Assembly: GCA_947169935.1 (NCBI GenBank)
Contig: CAMVRS010000006.1
Span: 1-53,364 of the forward strand
Reading direction: 5' to 3'
Length of the DNA: 53,364 bases
Origin: an uncultured Lachnospiraceae bacterium
Lineage (GTDB): Bacteria; Bacillota; Clostridia; Lachnospirales; Lachnospiraceae
Shown here: positions 1 through 7,113 of the stretch, piece after piece
How the letters are laid out: each line of letters begins with the position of its first letter
Numbering within the stretch: the stretch's first letter is position 1
Notes under the pieces: model-generated
Seen by the model: only the letters and a program-made list of their open reading frames with translations
What the model was told of the DNA's origin: nothing
Database searches by the model: none
Translations under genes and position numbers: made by a program

Positions 1-63
1 CTGACAAAAGAGGTTAACAAGAGATTTTAGTTATAGGAATTTGGAGAAGTTAAGGGTATAGGC

Positions 64-92
64 TTGACATATATTATTTAGTATTGTACAGT
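64..92 (+). promoter_or_regulatory. Putative sigma-A promoter of the ATPase gene
   Basis: A consensus -35 box TTGACA (64-69) is followed after 17 bp by TACAGT (87-92), which matches 4 of 6 bases of the -10 consensus. It reads toward the ATPase gene starting at 198. The -10 box lies inside the first units of the phased AGTAT repeats, so a protein bound to them could block transcription. Promoter activity is inferred. Confidence 0.5.
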
Positions 93-186
93 ATTCTAAA
101 GTATATCAAAGTATATCTAAGTATGCTGCGATGGCAAAAGTATATCATAGTATATCGTAGTATATCTAGCGGACAATAAGTATATC
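80..186. repeat. 10-bp phased AGTATATC-type direct repeats (putative operator)
   Basis: AGTAT-containing units start at 80, 90, 100, 110, 120, 139, 149, 159 and 179, so the spacing is one or two helical turns. The best units read AGTATATC (100, 110, 139, 149, 159, 179); those at 80, 90 and 120 are variants. Helical phasing upstream of a single gene suggests side-by-side binding of an oligomeric regulator. The ligand, perhaps the ATPase itself, is unknown. Confidence 0.6.
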
Positions 187-197
187 GAGGAGAAAAT

Positions 198-1256
198 ATG
201 CAGCGACGAGAGAATCCATATACTGTTGGGTTTGGAAGAATACCTGAACACTATATAAGCCGGGATACAGTGATAGATGAGATAATTAACAGTTTTAACA
301 GCGATATTGTAAAAGAACAGGCTTATAAGCTGACAGGAATACGTGGTACAGGAAAAACCGTAACACTGACAGCCATAGAAAAAAAACTCCGTGAAGATAA
401 AAGATGGGTTGTTATTGGAGTAAGACCGGAGACAAACATTATAGAAGAACTGGTGGCAGAGATATATAATGAAGTGCCGCTGCTCTCTGCTTTTTTTAAT
501 ACAAGTTTGAATCTCAGTAAATTTGGTATAGGTGTGGATATAAAAAATGTAAGTCCGGTCAGTAGTATGGAAGCGGCACTAAAAAAAATTCTGGTTGAGT
601 TGAAAAAGAAAGGTAAACGTTTGCTCGTAACCATAGATGAGATAAAAAATACTACGGATATGAGAAAATTTGTTCAGGTGTTTCAATTATTGATAAGACA
701 GGATATGCCAATCTATATGATCGTAGCTGGTTTATATGATGATGTTGAAAATCTTGAGAATGCCGAACATTTAACTTTTTTTCTGAGAGCAGAAAAATAT
801 GAAATGAAACCTTTGAACCATACTATAATACGTTCAGATTATATAAAGACCCTTGGAGTAAGCCGCGAGATAGCGGATGAACTGGCTGCGATAACTAAGG
901 GATATGCTTTTGCTTATCAGGCATTGGGAAAATATATGTGGGAATCAGGGCAAAAGGAGATTACCGAAGATGTATTAGCGCGTCTGGATGAGGCCCTGGC
1001 TGATAAAGTATATGAGAAGATCTGGAGCGAGCTTACTCCAAAAGAACGATGGTTTCTTGGCTTTATAGCCAGAAAAGACACTATGGCGGTAAGCGAATTG
1101 TTAGAGCTGACGAAACAGCAGAAGAACCAGTTCTCAAAACCAAGGCAAGGTCTGAAGCGGAAAGGGGTTATAGATACTTCTGTGCGGGGAATGCTAACCA
1201 TACGCTTGCCACGATTTTATGAATTTGTAAAAAGCCGGCTTGAGTTTGAAGACTGA
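198..1256 (+). CDS. AAA+/STAND-like ATPase with C-terminal winged-helix-like region
   Basis: The 352-residue protein has a Walker A motif GIRGTGKT at residues 47-54 and a Walker B motif LLVTIDE at 141-147. A helical lid follows, and the last ~80 residues (from about ELTPKERWFLGF) look like a winged-helix DNA-binding domain. The arrangement resembles ORC/Cdc6-like and AAA_16 ATPases, common as accessory genes in Firmicutes. An AGGAG site precedes ATG 198. The gene is alone behind a promoter and a phased repeat ladder, so autoregulation is plausible. The substrate is unknown; both a regulatory and a defence role are possible. Confidence 0.75.
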   Translation: MQRRENPYTVGFGRIPEHYISRDTVIDEIINSFNSDIVKEQAYKLTGIRGTGKTVTLTAIEKKLREDKRWVVIGVRPETNIIEELVAEIYNEVPLLSAFFNTSLNLSKFGIGVDIKNVSPVSSMEAALKKILVELKKKGKRLLVTIDEIKNTTDMRKFVQVFQLLIRQDMPIYMIVAGLYDDVENLENAEHLTFFLRAEKYEMKPLNHTIIRSDYIKTLGVSREIADELAAITKGYAFAYQALGKYMWESGQKEITEDVLARLDEALADKVYEKIWSELTPKERWFLGFIARKDTMAVSELLELTKQQKNQFSKPRQGLKRKGVIDTSVRGMLTIRLPRFYEFVKSRLEFED

Positions 1257-1274
1257 ACAGGAGGAATTGATAAG

Positions 1275-1565
1275 ATGGAGAAATTGAGATTTCTGTATAC
1301 GCAGGGCGGTTTTGTATTAGATCGTCAGGAGGGTGAATTTTCAAAGGAGGTGATGACTTGGATCAAGCGATTTAATGATGACAGATATCAGGCGTTATAT
1401 GATCTGGGCTTTAAGGAGAAACCGGCATGGCTGGATGCGTCCGGTTCTTTTTTATATCGCCTTACAGACAGATTTCAAAAGGAATTGACGAGACAGCCGG
1501 ATCTGGAATTGGTTCGGGAAAAGCTGGATATACAGCCTGATGATGATATGTTCCAGAAGAGATGA
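1275..1565 (+). pseudogene. Fragment of a SNF2-family helicase N-terminal region
   Basis: This 96-codon ORF begins 18 bp after the ATPase stop with a good ribosome binding site (AGGAGGAATTGATAAG). Its sequence, including WLDASGSFLYRLTDRF, resembles from memory the N-terminal region of bacterial SNF2/DEAD helicases that are usually encoded beside SWIM zinc-finger proteins. No helicase motifs are present and it stops after 96 residues, overlapping the next fragment by ATGA. I read it as a remnant created by deletion, although it could still be translated. Confidence 0.5.
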
Positions 1566-1861
1566 AAGAAATATTTCTTGGAACAGATGGTCTGTTTCCG
1601 ACTCCAAGGGAAATATCATTTTCGTGCAGCTGTCCCGATTGGACGCTTATGTGCAAACATGTAGCTGCAGTTCTTTACGGTATAGCGGTGCGTTTTGATG
1701 AAAATCCACTTCTTTTCTTCGAACTGCGCGGTATAGATGTAGAGAGATTTGTGCAGGTAACGCTTGAGAACAGTGTTGACAGCATGCTTTCTAATATGGA
1801 TGTAAAGAGTGACAGGATAATAGAGAGCGATGACTGGGAAGCCTTATTCGGATTAGTATAA
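1562..1861 (+). pseudogene. C-terminal fragment of a SWIM zinc-finger protein
   Basis: The 99-codon ORF carries a SWIM signature, CSCPDW...MCKHVAAVLY (CxCx(n)CxH), followed by the FFELRGID tail typical of SWIM proteins encoded next to SNF2 helicases. The usual N-terminal ~200 residues are missing, and the ORF starts inside the conserved stretch before LFPTPREI. SWIM domains coordinate zinc and are thought to bind DNA or protein. With the preceding helicase fragment this looks like a rearranged, deleted SWIM-SNF2 pair. The zinc ligands are intact, so a residual small protein cannot be excluded. Confidence 0.7.
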
Positions 1862-1882
1862 TATGAAATATATAAACTGTAG

Positions 1883-2555
1883 AGTGTAGAAGATGACAGT
1901 TACGTGCTTCTGGATTATGAGAGTAATTACAGTGAAGGGAACAAGTGTAAATACCTCGGATACATTGCAAGAGTAAGCAAAAGACTGTATAATGTACATA
2001 AGGATTTTAAACGAATAAGGCTGATCATTATATACAGCGGATGTTGAAAGGGGGAATACCAACCCGGTACTGGAGGCCGGAGCATTCAGACTCGAACTGA
2101 CAGAGGTGTTTCTTGTTGATATGGATAGTGATGCCATACGGGAAGCCCAGAAGGCAGCAACTCATAAAGCCATAGAAATATCCGACGCAATAAAGGATGT
2201 TGAAAAAGAATGGACAGTACTGAAGCTGCTTCTGGCGTTTACAGATAAGATAATCAGTAAGGAAGACAGACAATATATCAGGGAGGTGATCACGATGTCA
2301 GGTGTAGAGAGAATGATAGAACAGGAAAAAAGGGATGCGGTCAATAAAGCTGTCAGTGAGGCTGAAGCCCGAGCCGAGCAGGAGAAAGCGGATGCGGTAA
2401 ATGAGGTGGCGGCCAGAGCTGAGAAAGAAAAGGCAGAAACAGCAGCTCAAACAGCAAAGAATTTCCTGAGAAAAGGCGTAAGTGTAAGTGATGTGGCTGA
2501 ATGTACAGGCCTGCCGCTGGAAAAAGTTCAGGAACTGGCAGCAGCGATAGCGTAG
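1883..2555 (+). pseudogene. Rpn/PD-(D/E)XK nuclease-family gene, truncated and frameshifted
   Basis: Reading from 1883 gives YVLLDYES...KYLGYIARV...RIRLIII. The frame then breaks near 2030-2040 and continues one base later as YTADVERGNTNPVLEAG...FLVDMDSDAI through to the stop at 2555. This matches the region after the catalytic core in Lachnospiraceae Rpn-type (recombination-promoting nuclease/transposase) proteins. The N-terminal PD-(D/E)XK core is absent. The intact 3' ORF (2106-2555, 149 codons) ends in an Ala/Glu/Lys coiled coil and a small helical tail (GVSVSDVAECTGLPLEKV). It is a decayed mobile-type gene with no catalytic domain. Confidence 0.65.
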
Positions 2556-2582
2556 ACAGGATTAAGAGTTGAGATTGTTAAT

Positions 2583-2613
2583 ATAACCGGGTGGTGCAGC
2601 TGCCCGGTTATTT
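2583..2613 (+). terminator. Hairpin after the Rpn remnant
   Basis: A perfect 9-bp stem ATAACCGGG/CCCGGTTAT (2583-2591 with 2603-2611) encloses an 11-nt loop. The following TTTAAAC is a poor U tract, so termination may be weak. Confidence 0.5.
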
Positions 2614-2667
2614 AAACGATAAGGTATAGCAGATTGTAAGGAATATTTAAAGAAAGGATGGAGCCTC

Positions 2668-2745
2668 ATGAACATTAAGAAAGTTCTGCTTATAGAAGAC
2701 ACAACAACTAAATATATGGATATATTCCGCTATCTACGCAGATAG
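2668..2745 (+). pseudogene. 25-codon stub duplicating the receiver gene at 4338
   Basis: The first 25 codons after ATG 2668 encode the same residues as the start of the receiver gene at 4338 and then end in TAG. Upstream sequence is also shared (AAAGTATAGC-type segment and GAAAGGA ribosome site). After the break, GATATTGGAGAG resembles AATATTGGAGAG found just before the gene at 4860. This is consistent with a duplicated cassette that lost its interior by deletion. Confidence 0.8.
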
Positions 2746-2787
2746 GGATATTGGAGAGTATTAATACTTAAGGAGTCAATAGGTGAC

Positions 2788-3636
2788 ATGAAGTTAAAAA
2801 ATATAATCTATATCACTGCTGTCACTGCTATCGCAGGCATAAGCGCCTGTGGAAAGACAGAATACAGCAATATTGTTGAGCTAAAACCTGTTGAAGAGAC
2901 AGAGCCTGATATTGTAGTTGCGGATGATAGTGAGAAGGTGCCGGACGAGACTCAGGAATCTGAGCAGGCATACAAAAAAGAGAAAAATACGGAAGAGTGC
3001 CTTAAAAATGGAGAGGGAGTCTATATTGAGGATTTTCTTTCTGCAGATAACGAATATGTGGATCTGTACCGGGAATTACTGGAATCTGATAGTTATCTGG
3101 AGGATTACTGGGAAAAAGAAAGAGTTAAATGCACGCTGATGAAGCTGGATGAAGATGATATCCCTGAGTTGTTTTTAATATCTGATTACTGGCATTCGGC
3201 TCCGGTCAAGATATATAGTGCTGATGGGCAGGGGAATGTTGTGTATGACGGGATCTTTCTTTCGGAGTTTGGCAGCTTAACGATCAGTCCCGGGCATAAT
3301 ATAGTAGCTGTGGTTGATGGAAACCATGGATATTATTATACGGCATATCTTTATGTTAAGGATGGCGAGATCAAATATCTGGGCGGAGCTACAGAGGATG
3401 GCGGACATCGCAGCCGTTTGGAAGGGAACGGGGATGAAATCTGGATCACATATTTCATTGACCTGGATGTACCTGATTATGAGTCGGATCCTTCTGTTTT
3501 TGGACAGGATGGCCGCTATTCAGAGGTGATGAAAGCAGAAAGCGGCACCATTACCGATGTAGATGGTTTTACTGAATATATCGCACAGTTTTTTACAGGC
3601 GGCAAAGCGTCGGTGGCTTATGAGAAGTACAGGTGA
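2788..3636 (+). CDS. Predicted lipoprotein of unknown function
   Basis: The 282-residue protein starts MKLKNIIYITAV and has a lipobox ISAC-G with lipidated Cys near residue 21. An acidic, disordered linker (about 25-75) follows. The globular part begins near NEYVDLYRELL and contains LDEDDIPELFLIS, a calcium-like/beta-repeat signature common in secreted Lachnospiraceae lipoproteins. It should be anchored on the outer face of the membrane. It lies between the stub and the complete copy of the receiver gene. Function is not recognised. Confidence 0.75.
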   Translation: MKLKNIIYITAVTAIAGISACGKTEYSNIVELKPVEETEPDIVVADDSEKVPDETQESEQAYKKEKNTEECLKNGEGVYIEDFLSADNEYVDLYRELLESDSYLEDYWEKERVKCTLMKLDEDDIPELFLISDYWHSAPVKIYSADGQGNVVYDGIFLSEFGSLTISPGHNIVAVVDGNHGYYYTAYLYVKDGEIKYLGGATEDGGHRSRLEGNGDEIWITYFIDLDVPDYESDPSVFGQDGRYSEVMKAESGTITDVDGFTEYIAQFFTGGKASVAYEKYR

Positions 3637-3724
3637 AACAAAATACATGATAATCTTATAACAAAGGGAATAATTACCTGGTTATAAAAGCGGCGTAATA
3701 TGAATAGTAATTGGGAGATTCGAT

Positions 3725-4249
3725 ATGGAAAACAACGAGACTTTATGGATAAGAATTTTGGGGCTTGTTGATGGACTGAATCGCAGAGTAAAAGAACCCG
3801 GTTGGAGCAAAGAGGATATTCGGAGATCTTATGACTTGAAGGATAAGGTGATGGAGATCCTAATAAAAAACAAACCTGAGGAAGTGAATCTTCATATGTA
3901 CTATGTACCATATTATAAGTATTCGGATAGTACCAAGGATAAGGCGGGTGCTATCATGCGTAAAGATATCGAAAAGAAACCATTTGAATACTACTTATCG
4001 CTTGTAGAGCCGGGACCTGATGATATTGAGCTGCCGGATAAGGCCATGGTAGAAATTGTAGCTGAGTGTAATGGAGTAGAATACAGTTTTCATCAGCCTA
4101 TAGAGTGGTATAAATCCCATGGAGGGACGGTTGAAGGAATGGAAAGAAAGGCGTGGATAAGCGCTCCGGAATTCCATCATTCATTGTTGGAAGACTATTC
4201 GAGAGAGATTAATAGCATTATAGAGTTGCTCGGCGTAGATTTGATATAA
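3725..4249 (+). CDS. Hypothetical protein, 174 aa
   Basis: A soluble, charged protein with no signal peptide. A GGGAG site lies upstream of ATG 3725. The N-terminal half is helical (RILGLVDGLNRRVK...DLKDKVMEILIKNK); the C-terminal half contains PIEWYKSHGGTVEGMERKAW. I do not recognise the family. It is probably co-transcribed with the lipoprotein gene 88 bp upstream and may be its cytosolic neighbour in a small accessory cassette. Confidence 0.6.
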   Translation: MENNETLWIRILGLVDGLNRRVKEPGWSKEDIRRSYDLKDKVMEILIKNKPEEVNLHMYYVPYYKYSDSTKDKAGAIMRKDIEKKPFEYYLSLVEPGPDDIELPDKAMVEIVAECNGVEYSFHQPIEWYKSHGGTVEGMERKAWISAPEFHHSLLEDYSREINSIIELLGVDLI

Positions 4250-4337
4250 GTAAAAAAGGAAACAAAAGGTTTGATTAGGACATAGCAATAAAGTATAGCG
4301 GATAGTAAGTGATATTATAAGAAAGGACGGAATTACC

Positions 4338-4718
4338 ATGAACATAAAGAAAGTTCTCCTTATAGAAGACACAACAACTAAATATATGGATATATTCCGT
4401 TATCTGCGCAGATATGATTTTGATGTTACCTGGGTGACAAATGCCGAAGAGGCGCTGAAAAGTATTGAAGAAGTGAAAGATGAACCATATGACCTGATCA
4501 TTTCGGATATGCATTTTGATTTCTTTGGCGTGAATGATGAAGAAGCCGGGGAAAAGACCATGAATCGCATCCGTGAAAAAGGCTGTGTTACACCTATAGT
4601 ATTCTGTTCTTCGCGTAACTGGAAGATACCCGGAGCAATAGGAAATATCTTTTATAATCCCAGAAGTGATTGGGAACTTGAGGCAGACAGATTGTTCCGG
4701 GATCTTAAGGGGATGTGA
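4338..4718 (+). CDS. Stand-alone receiver-domain protein, atypical
   Basis: The 126-residue protein is a single CheY-like receiver. The acidic pair is E10/D11 (LLIEDT) and the predicted phospho-acceptor is D57 (YDLIISDMHF). The loop normally carrying the conserved Ser/Thr reads FCSS (about 89-92). The conserved Lys of strand 5 is missing: the segment reads IFYNPRSDW. No output domain or partner kinase is adjacent. The ribosome site GAAAGGACGGA precedes ATG 4338. It may act as a protein-protein switch with altered phosphorylation. A truncated copy lies at 2668. Confidence 0.75.
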   Translation: MNIKKVLLIEDTTTKYMDIFRYLRRYDFDVTWVTNAEEALKSIEEVKDEPYDLIISDMHFDFFGVNDEEAGEKTMNRIREKGCVTPIVFCSSRNWKIPGAIGNIFYNPRSDWELEADRLFRDLKGM

Positions 4719-4859
4719 GGGGGCTGAAGTGAAAAAGTAAATTCCACTTTCATTCGGAATGGAGGTGCCCCGGAGGTTTTTGCGATCAAAATAAGGACCT
4801 TTGCGATATATTCGATAAAATATTGGTACAAAACGGCTAAGAATATTGGAGAGAAAAAA

Positions 4860-5783
4860 ATGATACATGACAAAGAATTATATCGCATAATACAGGCAAT
4901 AAATATCCCTGTAGGCTCTGAGACAAGTGATGGGAGATTTAGGGATATACAACGCTTAAAAGCAATTGAAGAAGAGATAAATGAGAATAACAGTCCGTAC
5001 TATCTGATCGATGGTAGGGAAGAAAACTATTATCACCTTTATGGTAAGAAAAATCTTAGTGATTTGTATAGAATTAATAATAGAATACTATTGATATCGT
5101 CACATGCAGATAATCTTCAAGATGAGGCAGTATACCATGATCATGGAAAGTATATAGAGGGAACATTTGATAATGTAGTAACAAATGCTGTATGTGTTTA
5201 TCTTATGAATAATTTGGAGTTACCGGAAAATGTACTTTTTGCATTTACAGCTAATGAAGAAGATGATAGCATGGGCGCTAAAAAACTTGCAAAAAGAATG
5301 AAAGATATATTTGGTGAGGGTAATGTAGATGTTATTGTTCTGGATGTAACTTGTGGAGGGTATAAAGAGATCGATTATAAGATAGAAAATGATTTTATAT
5401 ATAAAAAATATAATGGACGATCATTATTCAAAAAAGTTTGTGATTCCATATCGGGATTAGGGTATAAATGGGATTATATGGAAGCTCCTCCAGTAGGTAA
5501 AGAGGAAAATCCTCAGGAATACTTTGATATAAAGGATATAGTAAAGAATTCCGGATGTAGGATGATGGCCCAATATTCCAATGAAGATATGTGGGAAGAT
5601 GAAGCAACCGAATATGATGAAGCAGATTTTAACGTGTTTTCATTATGTTTAACAACATCAGCAAAAGATGATGTTGAGATGCATGATAATAAAGGATTTT
5701 ATATTTTGAAAGAAAGCTTATGTAATTATACATATACCTTGTATAGGATGATAATCAAGAGCCAGCCTGTGAATAATGCATAA
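4860..5783 (+). CDS. M20/M28-like zinc aminopeptidase family protein
   Basis: The 307-residue protein has the metal-site pattern of di-zinc M20/M28 exopeptidases: HxD at H82/D84 (SSHAD), D104 (GTFDNVVTN), Glu pair E133/E134 (TANEEDD) and D162 (LDVT). No signal peptide is seen, so it should act in the cytosol. The ribosome site GGAGAG precedes ATG 4860. The coding sequence is AT-rich like the radical SAM genes that follow after 180 bp. It could trim a peptide product or leader, but a separate putative promoter lies between it and the peptide gene, so the link is only positional. Confidence 0.7.
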   Translation: MIHDKELYRIIQAINIPVGSETSDGRFRDIQRLKAIEEEINENNSPYYLIDGREENYYHLYGKKNLSDLYRINNRILLISSHADNLQDEAVYHDHGKYIEGTFDNVVTNAVCVYLMNNLELPENVLFAFTANEEDDSMGAKKLAKRMKDIFGEGNVDVIVLDVTCGGYKEIDYKIENDFIYKKYNGRSLFKKVCDSISGLGYKWDYMEAPPVGKEENPQEYFDIKDIVKNSGCRMMAQYSNEDMWEDEATEYDEADFNVFSLCLTTSAKDDVEMHDNKGFYILKESLCNYTYTLYRMIIKSQPVNNA

Positions 5784-5862
5784 TATCACGCGTGCTGTCT
5801 TGTTGAAATGTAACAATAAATATATAATATTACGTATTAGTATATATTTATAATTGAAAATC

Positions 5863-5891
5863 TTGACCTGGTATAACTATATGTGTTATTG
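5863..5891 (+). promoter_or_regulatory. Putative promoter of the peptide/radical SAM operon
   Basis: TTGACC (5863-5868) is followed after 17 bp by TTATTG (5886-5891). The -35 box is good and the -10 box weak. The segment lies 74 bp before the start of the small Cys-Cys peptide gene, in an AT-rich stretch with no other gene. Confidence 0.35.
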
Positions 5892-5964
5892 TTTATCTAT
5901 GTTGTAGGTATAGATAGCCTATGAGCAGATGATAATTGATCTGACAACGAGAGGAGGTGGACTT

Positions 5965-6033
5965 ATGAAGGTTAAAAGAGTTCCTAAGCAGGAAATCAGA
6001 AGTAAAAAGTCCAAAAGAACCAATTGCTGCTGA
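5965..6033 (+). CDS. 22-residue basic peptide ending in Cys-Cys; candidate RiPP precursor
   Basis: This short ORF has a very strong ribosome site (GAGAGGAGGTGG, 5951-5960) five bases or so before ATG 5965. It encodes a 22-residue peptide starting MKVKRVP, very rich in Lys/Arg and ending TNCC just before TGA. It lies directly upstream of two radical SAM/SPASM genes, the usual place of a RiPP precursor: residues 1-18 would be a leader and the terminal Asn-Cys-Cys the modified core. Alternatively it is a translated leader controlling the hairpin downstream. No family assignment can be made from sequence alone. Confidence 0.6.
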   Translation: MKVKRVPKQEIRSKKSKRTNCC

Positions 6034-6066
6034 TTAAGGACAAGTAAGAAAATGTTATATGATTGT

Positions 6067-6097
6067 AAAAGGATTTGTACCATGTGCAAGTCCTTTT
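6067..6097 (+). terminator. Hairpin between the peptide gene and the radical SAM genes
   Basis: AAAAGGATTTG (6067-6077) pairs with CAAGTCCTTTT (6087-6097): 11 bp with one G-U pair and a 9-nt loop. The 3' arm supplies the U-rich end. A partial terminator here would give more peptide mRNA than enzyme mRNA. AAGGAC at 6036-6041 can pair with GTCCTT at 6090-6095 instead, so a competing fold exists. Confidence 0.55.
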
Positions 6098-6117
6098 GCA
6101 TATTTCGGGATATTATT

Positions 6118-7113
6118 ATGATTAAATGTTTAGAGTTAAATATAAGCGAATCCTGTAACTACGATTGCGTTTATTGTATTTTCAAAAGGAATAATAAGGC
6201 AAATAGGTTTATGAGCCCATTAAAGGCCCGTAAATATGCTGACAAATATGTAGAATATTTAAACGGGAGAAAAGGGCATATTTATTTAGGTGCAGGGGAG
6301 CCGTTGCTGAATTGGGATGCAATAGTTGCTGTGTCAGAGTGTGTAAAAAACACGCCAAATGTGTGGCTGTCGTTTATGACAAATGCAAGTTTAATGACTG
6401 AGGACAAAGTAGATTTTATCAAAGACAGGAATATCGCTGTCGGCGTGTCTTTAGATGGGAAAAAAGAAACTCAATTGTCAAACAGGCCTTCAAGAAGTGA
6501 TAATACGGATTCTTATAAAGCAGTCATAGATTTTCTTGAATTATCAAAAAAGAAGGGGTATCAATTATATAGTATAAGTTCTACATATAACAACACAGGA
6601 TTTTTTGAAGATGCAAAATATGTAATGGAATTATGTGAGAAATATGGGATTCCGGAATTTGATCTGGATTATGATATAGGTGGATTAAAAAAAGATAACA
6701 TAGATAGAGTTGCTGATGAATTAGTACAAACGTATAAATTAGCAAAATCAAAGAACTTACAGGTATTTGGATACTGGTTATTGCCAATCATAAATAAAAA
6801 GGAATCTGTTGTTAGCAGAAGAAACTATTGTGATAATGCAATAGGGAATAATGTGTGTATATCTGCAGATGGTTTGTGTAAGATATGCGGATATGATCCA
6901 ATAAGTTACAGCTCTTTTGTGGGCTTTGAAAATTTCGGTGATATATGTTTGCAGCAAAAACTAGATGATTATTGTGTACGCCAGGGAGATTGCGTAGAAT
7001 GTGAGAGCTATGATGTGTGTTTTGGTCAATGCATTTTTCAAAATAGAGAGACCAATTCATTTAAGCTTAATTGTGAACTGATAAGGAAATTATCGAAGAT
7101 GAATATAACGTGA
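6118..7113 (+). CDS. Radical SAM/SPASM enzyme, putative peptide maturase 1
   Basis: From ATG 6118 the protein has 331 residues. The radical SAM cluster motif CxxxCxxC is C13-C17-C20 (SCNYDCVYC), followed by the GAGEPLL SAM-binding loop. The C-terminal third is Cys-rich (NNVCISADGLCKICG and CVECESYDVCFGQC), typical of SPASM domains with auxiliary [4Fe-4S] clusters as in anSME and RiPP maturases. The longer frame from 6052 would start inside the upstream hairpin and adds an unlikely Cys-rich extension, so 6118 is preferred. Its stop overlaps the next start by 4 bp, indicating coupled translation. The substrate is inferred to be the 22-residue peptide. Confidence 0.85.
   Translation: MIKCLELNISESCNYDCVYCIFKRNNKANRFMSPLKARKYADKYVEYLNGRKGHIYLGAGEPLLNWDAIVAVSECVKNTPNVWLSFMTNASLMTEDKVDFIKDRNIAVGVSLDGKKETQLSNRPSRSDNTDSYKAVIDFLELSKKKGYQLYSISSTYNNTGFFEDAKYVMELCEKYGIPEFDLDYDIGGLKKDNIDRVADELVQTYKLAKSKNLQVFGYWLLPIINKKESVVSRRNYCDNAIGNNVCISADGLCKICGYDPISYSSFVGFENFGDICLQQKLDDYCVRQGDCVECESYDVCFGQCIFQNRETNSFKLNCELIRKLSKMNIT

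Noticed and set aside
6052..6117. Longer start of radical SAM maturase 1
   Set aside because: The extension overlaps the 6067-6097 hairpin and has no ribosome site; ATG 6118 gives the usual distance to the CxxxCxxC motif.
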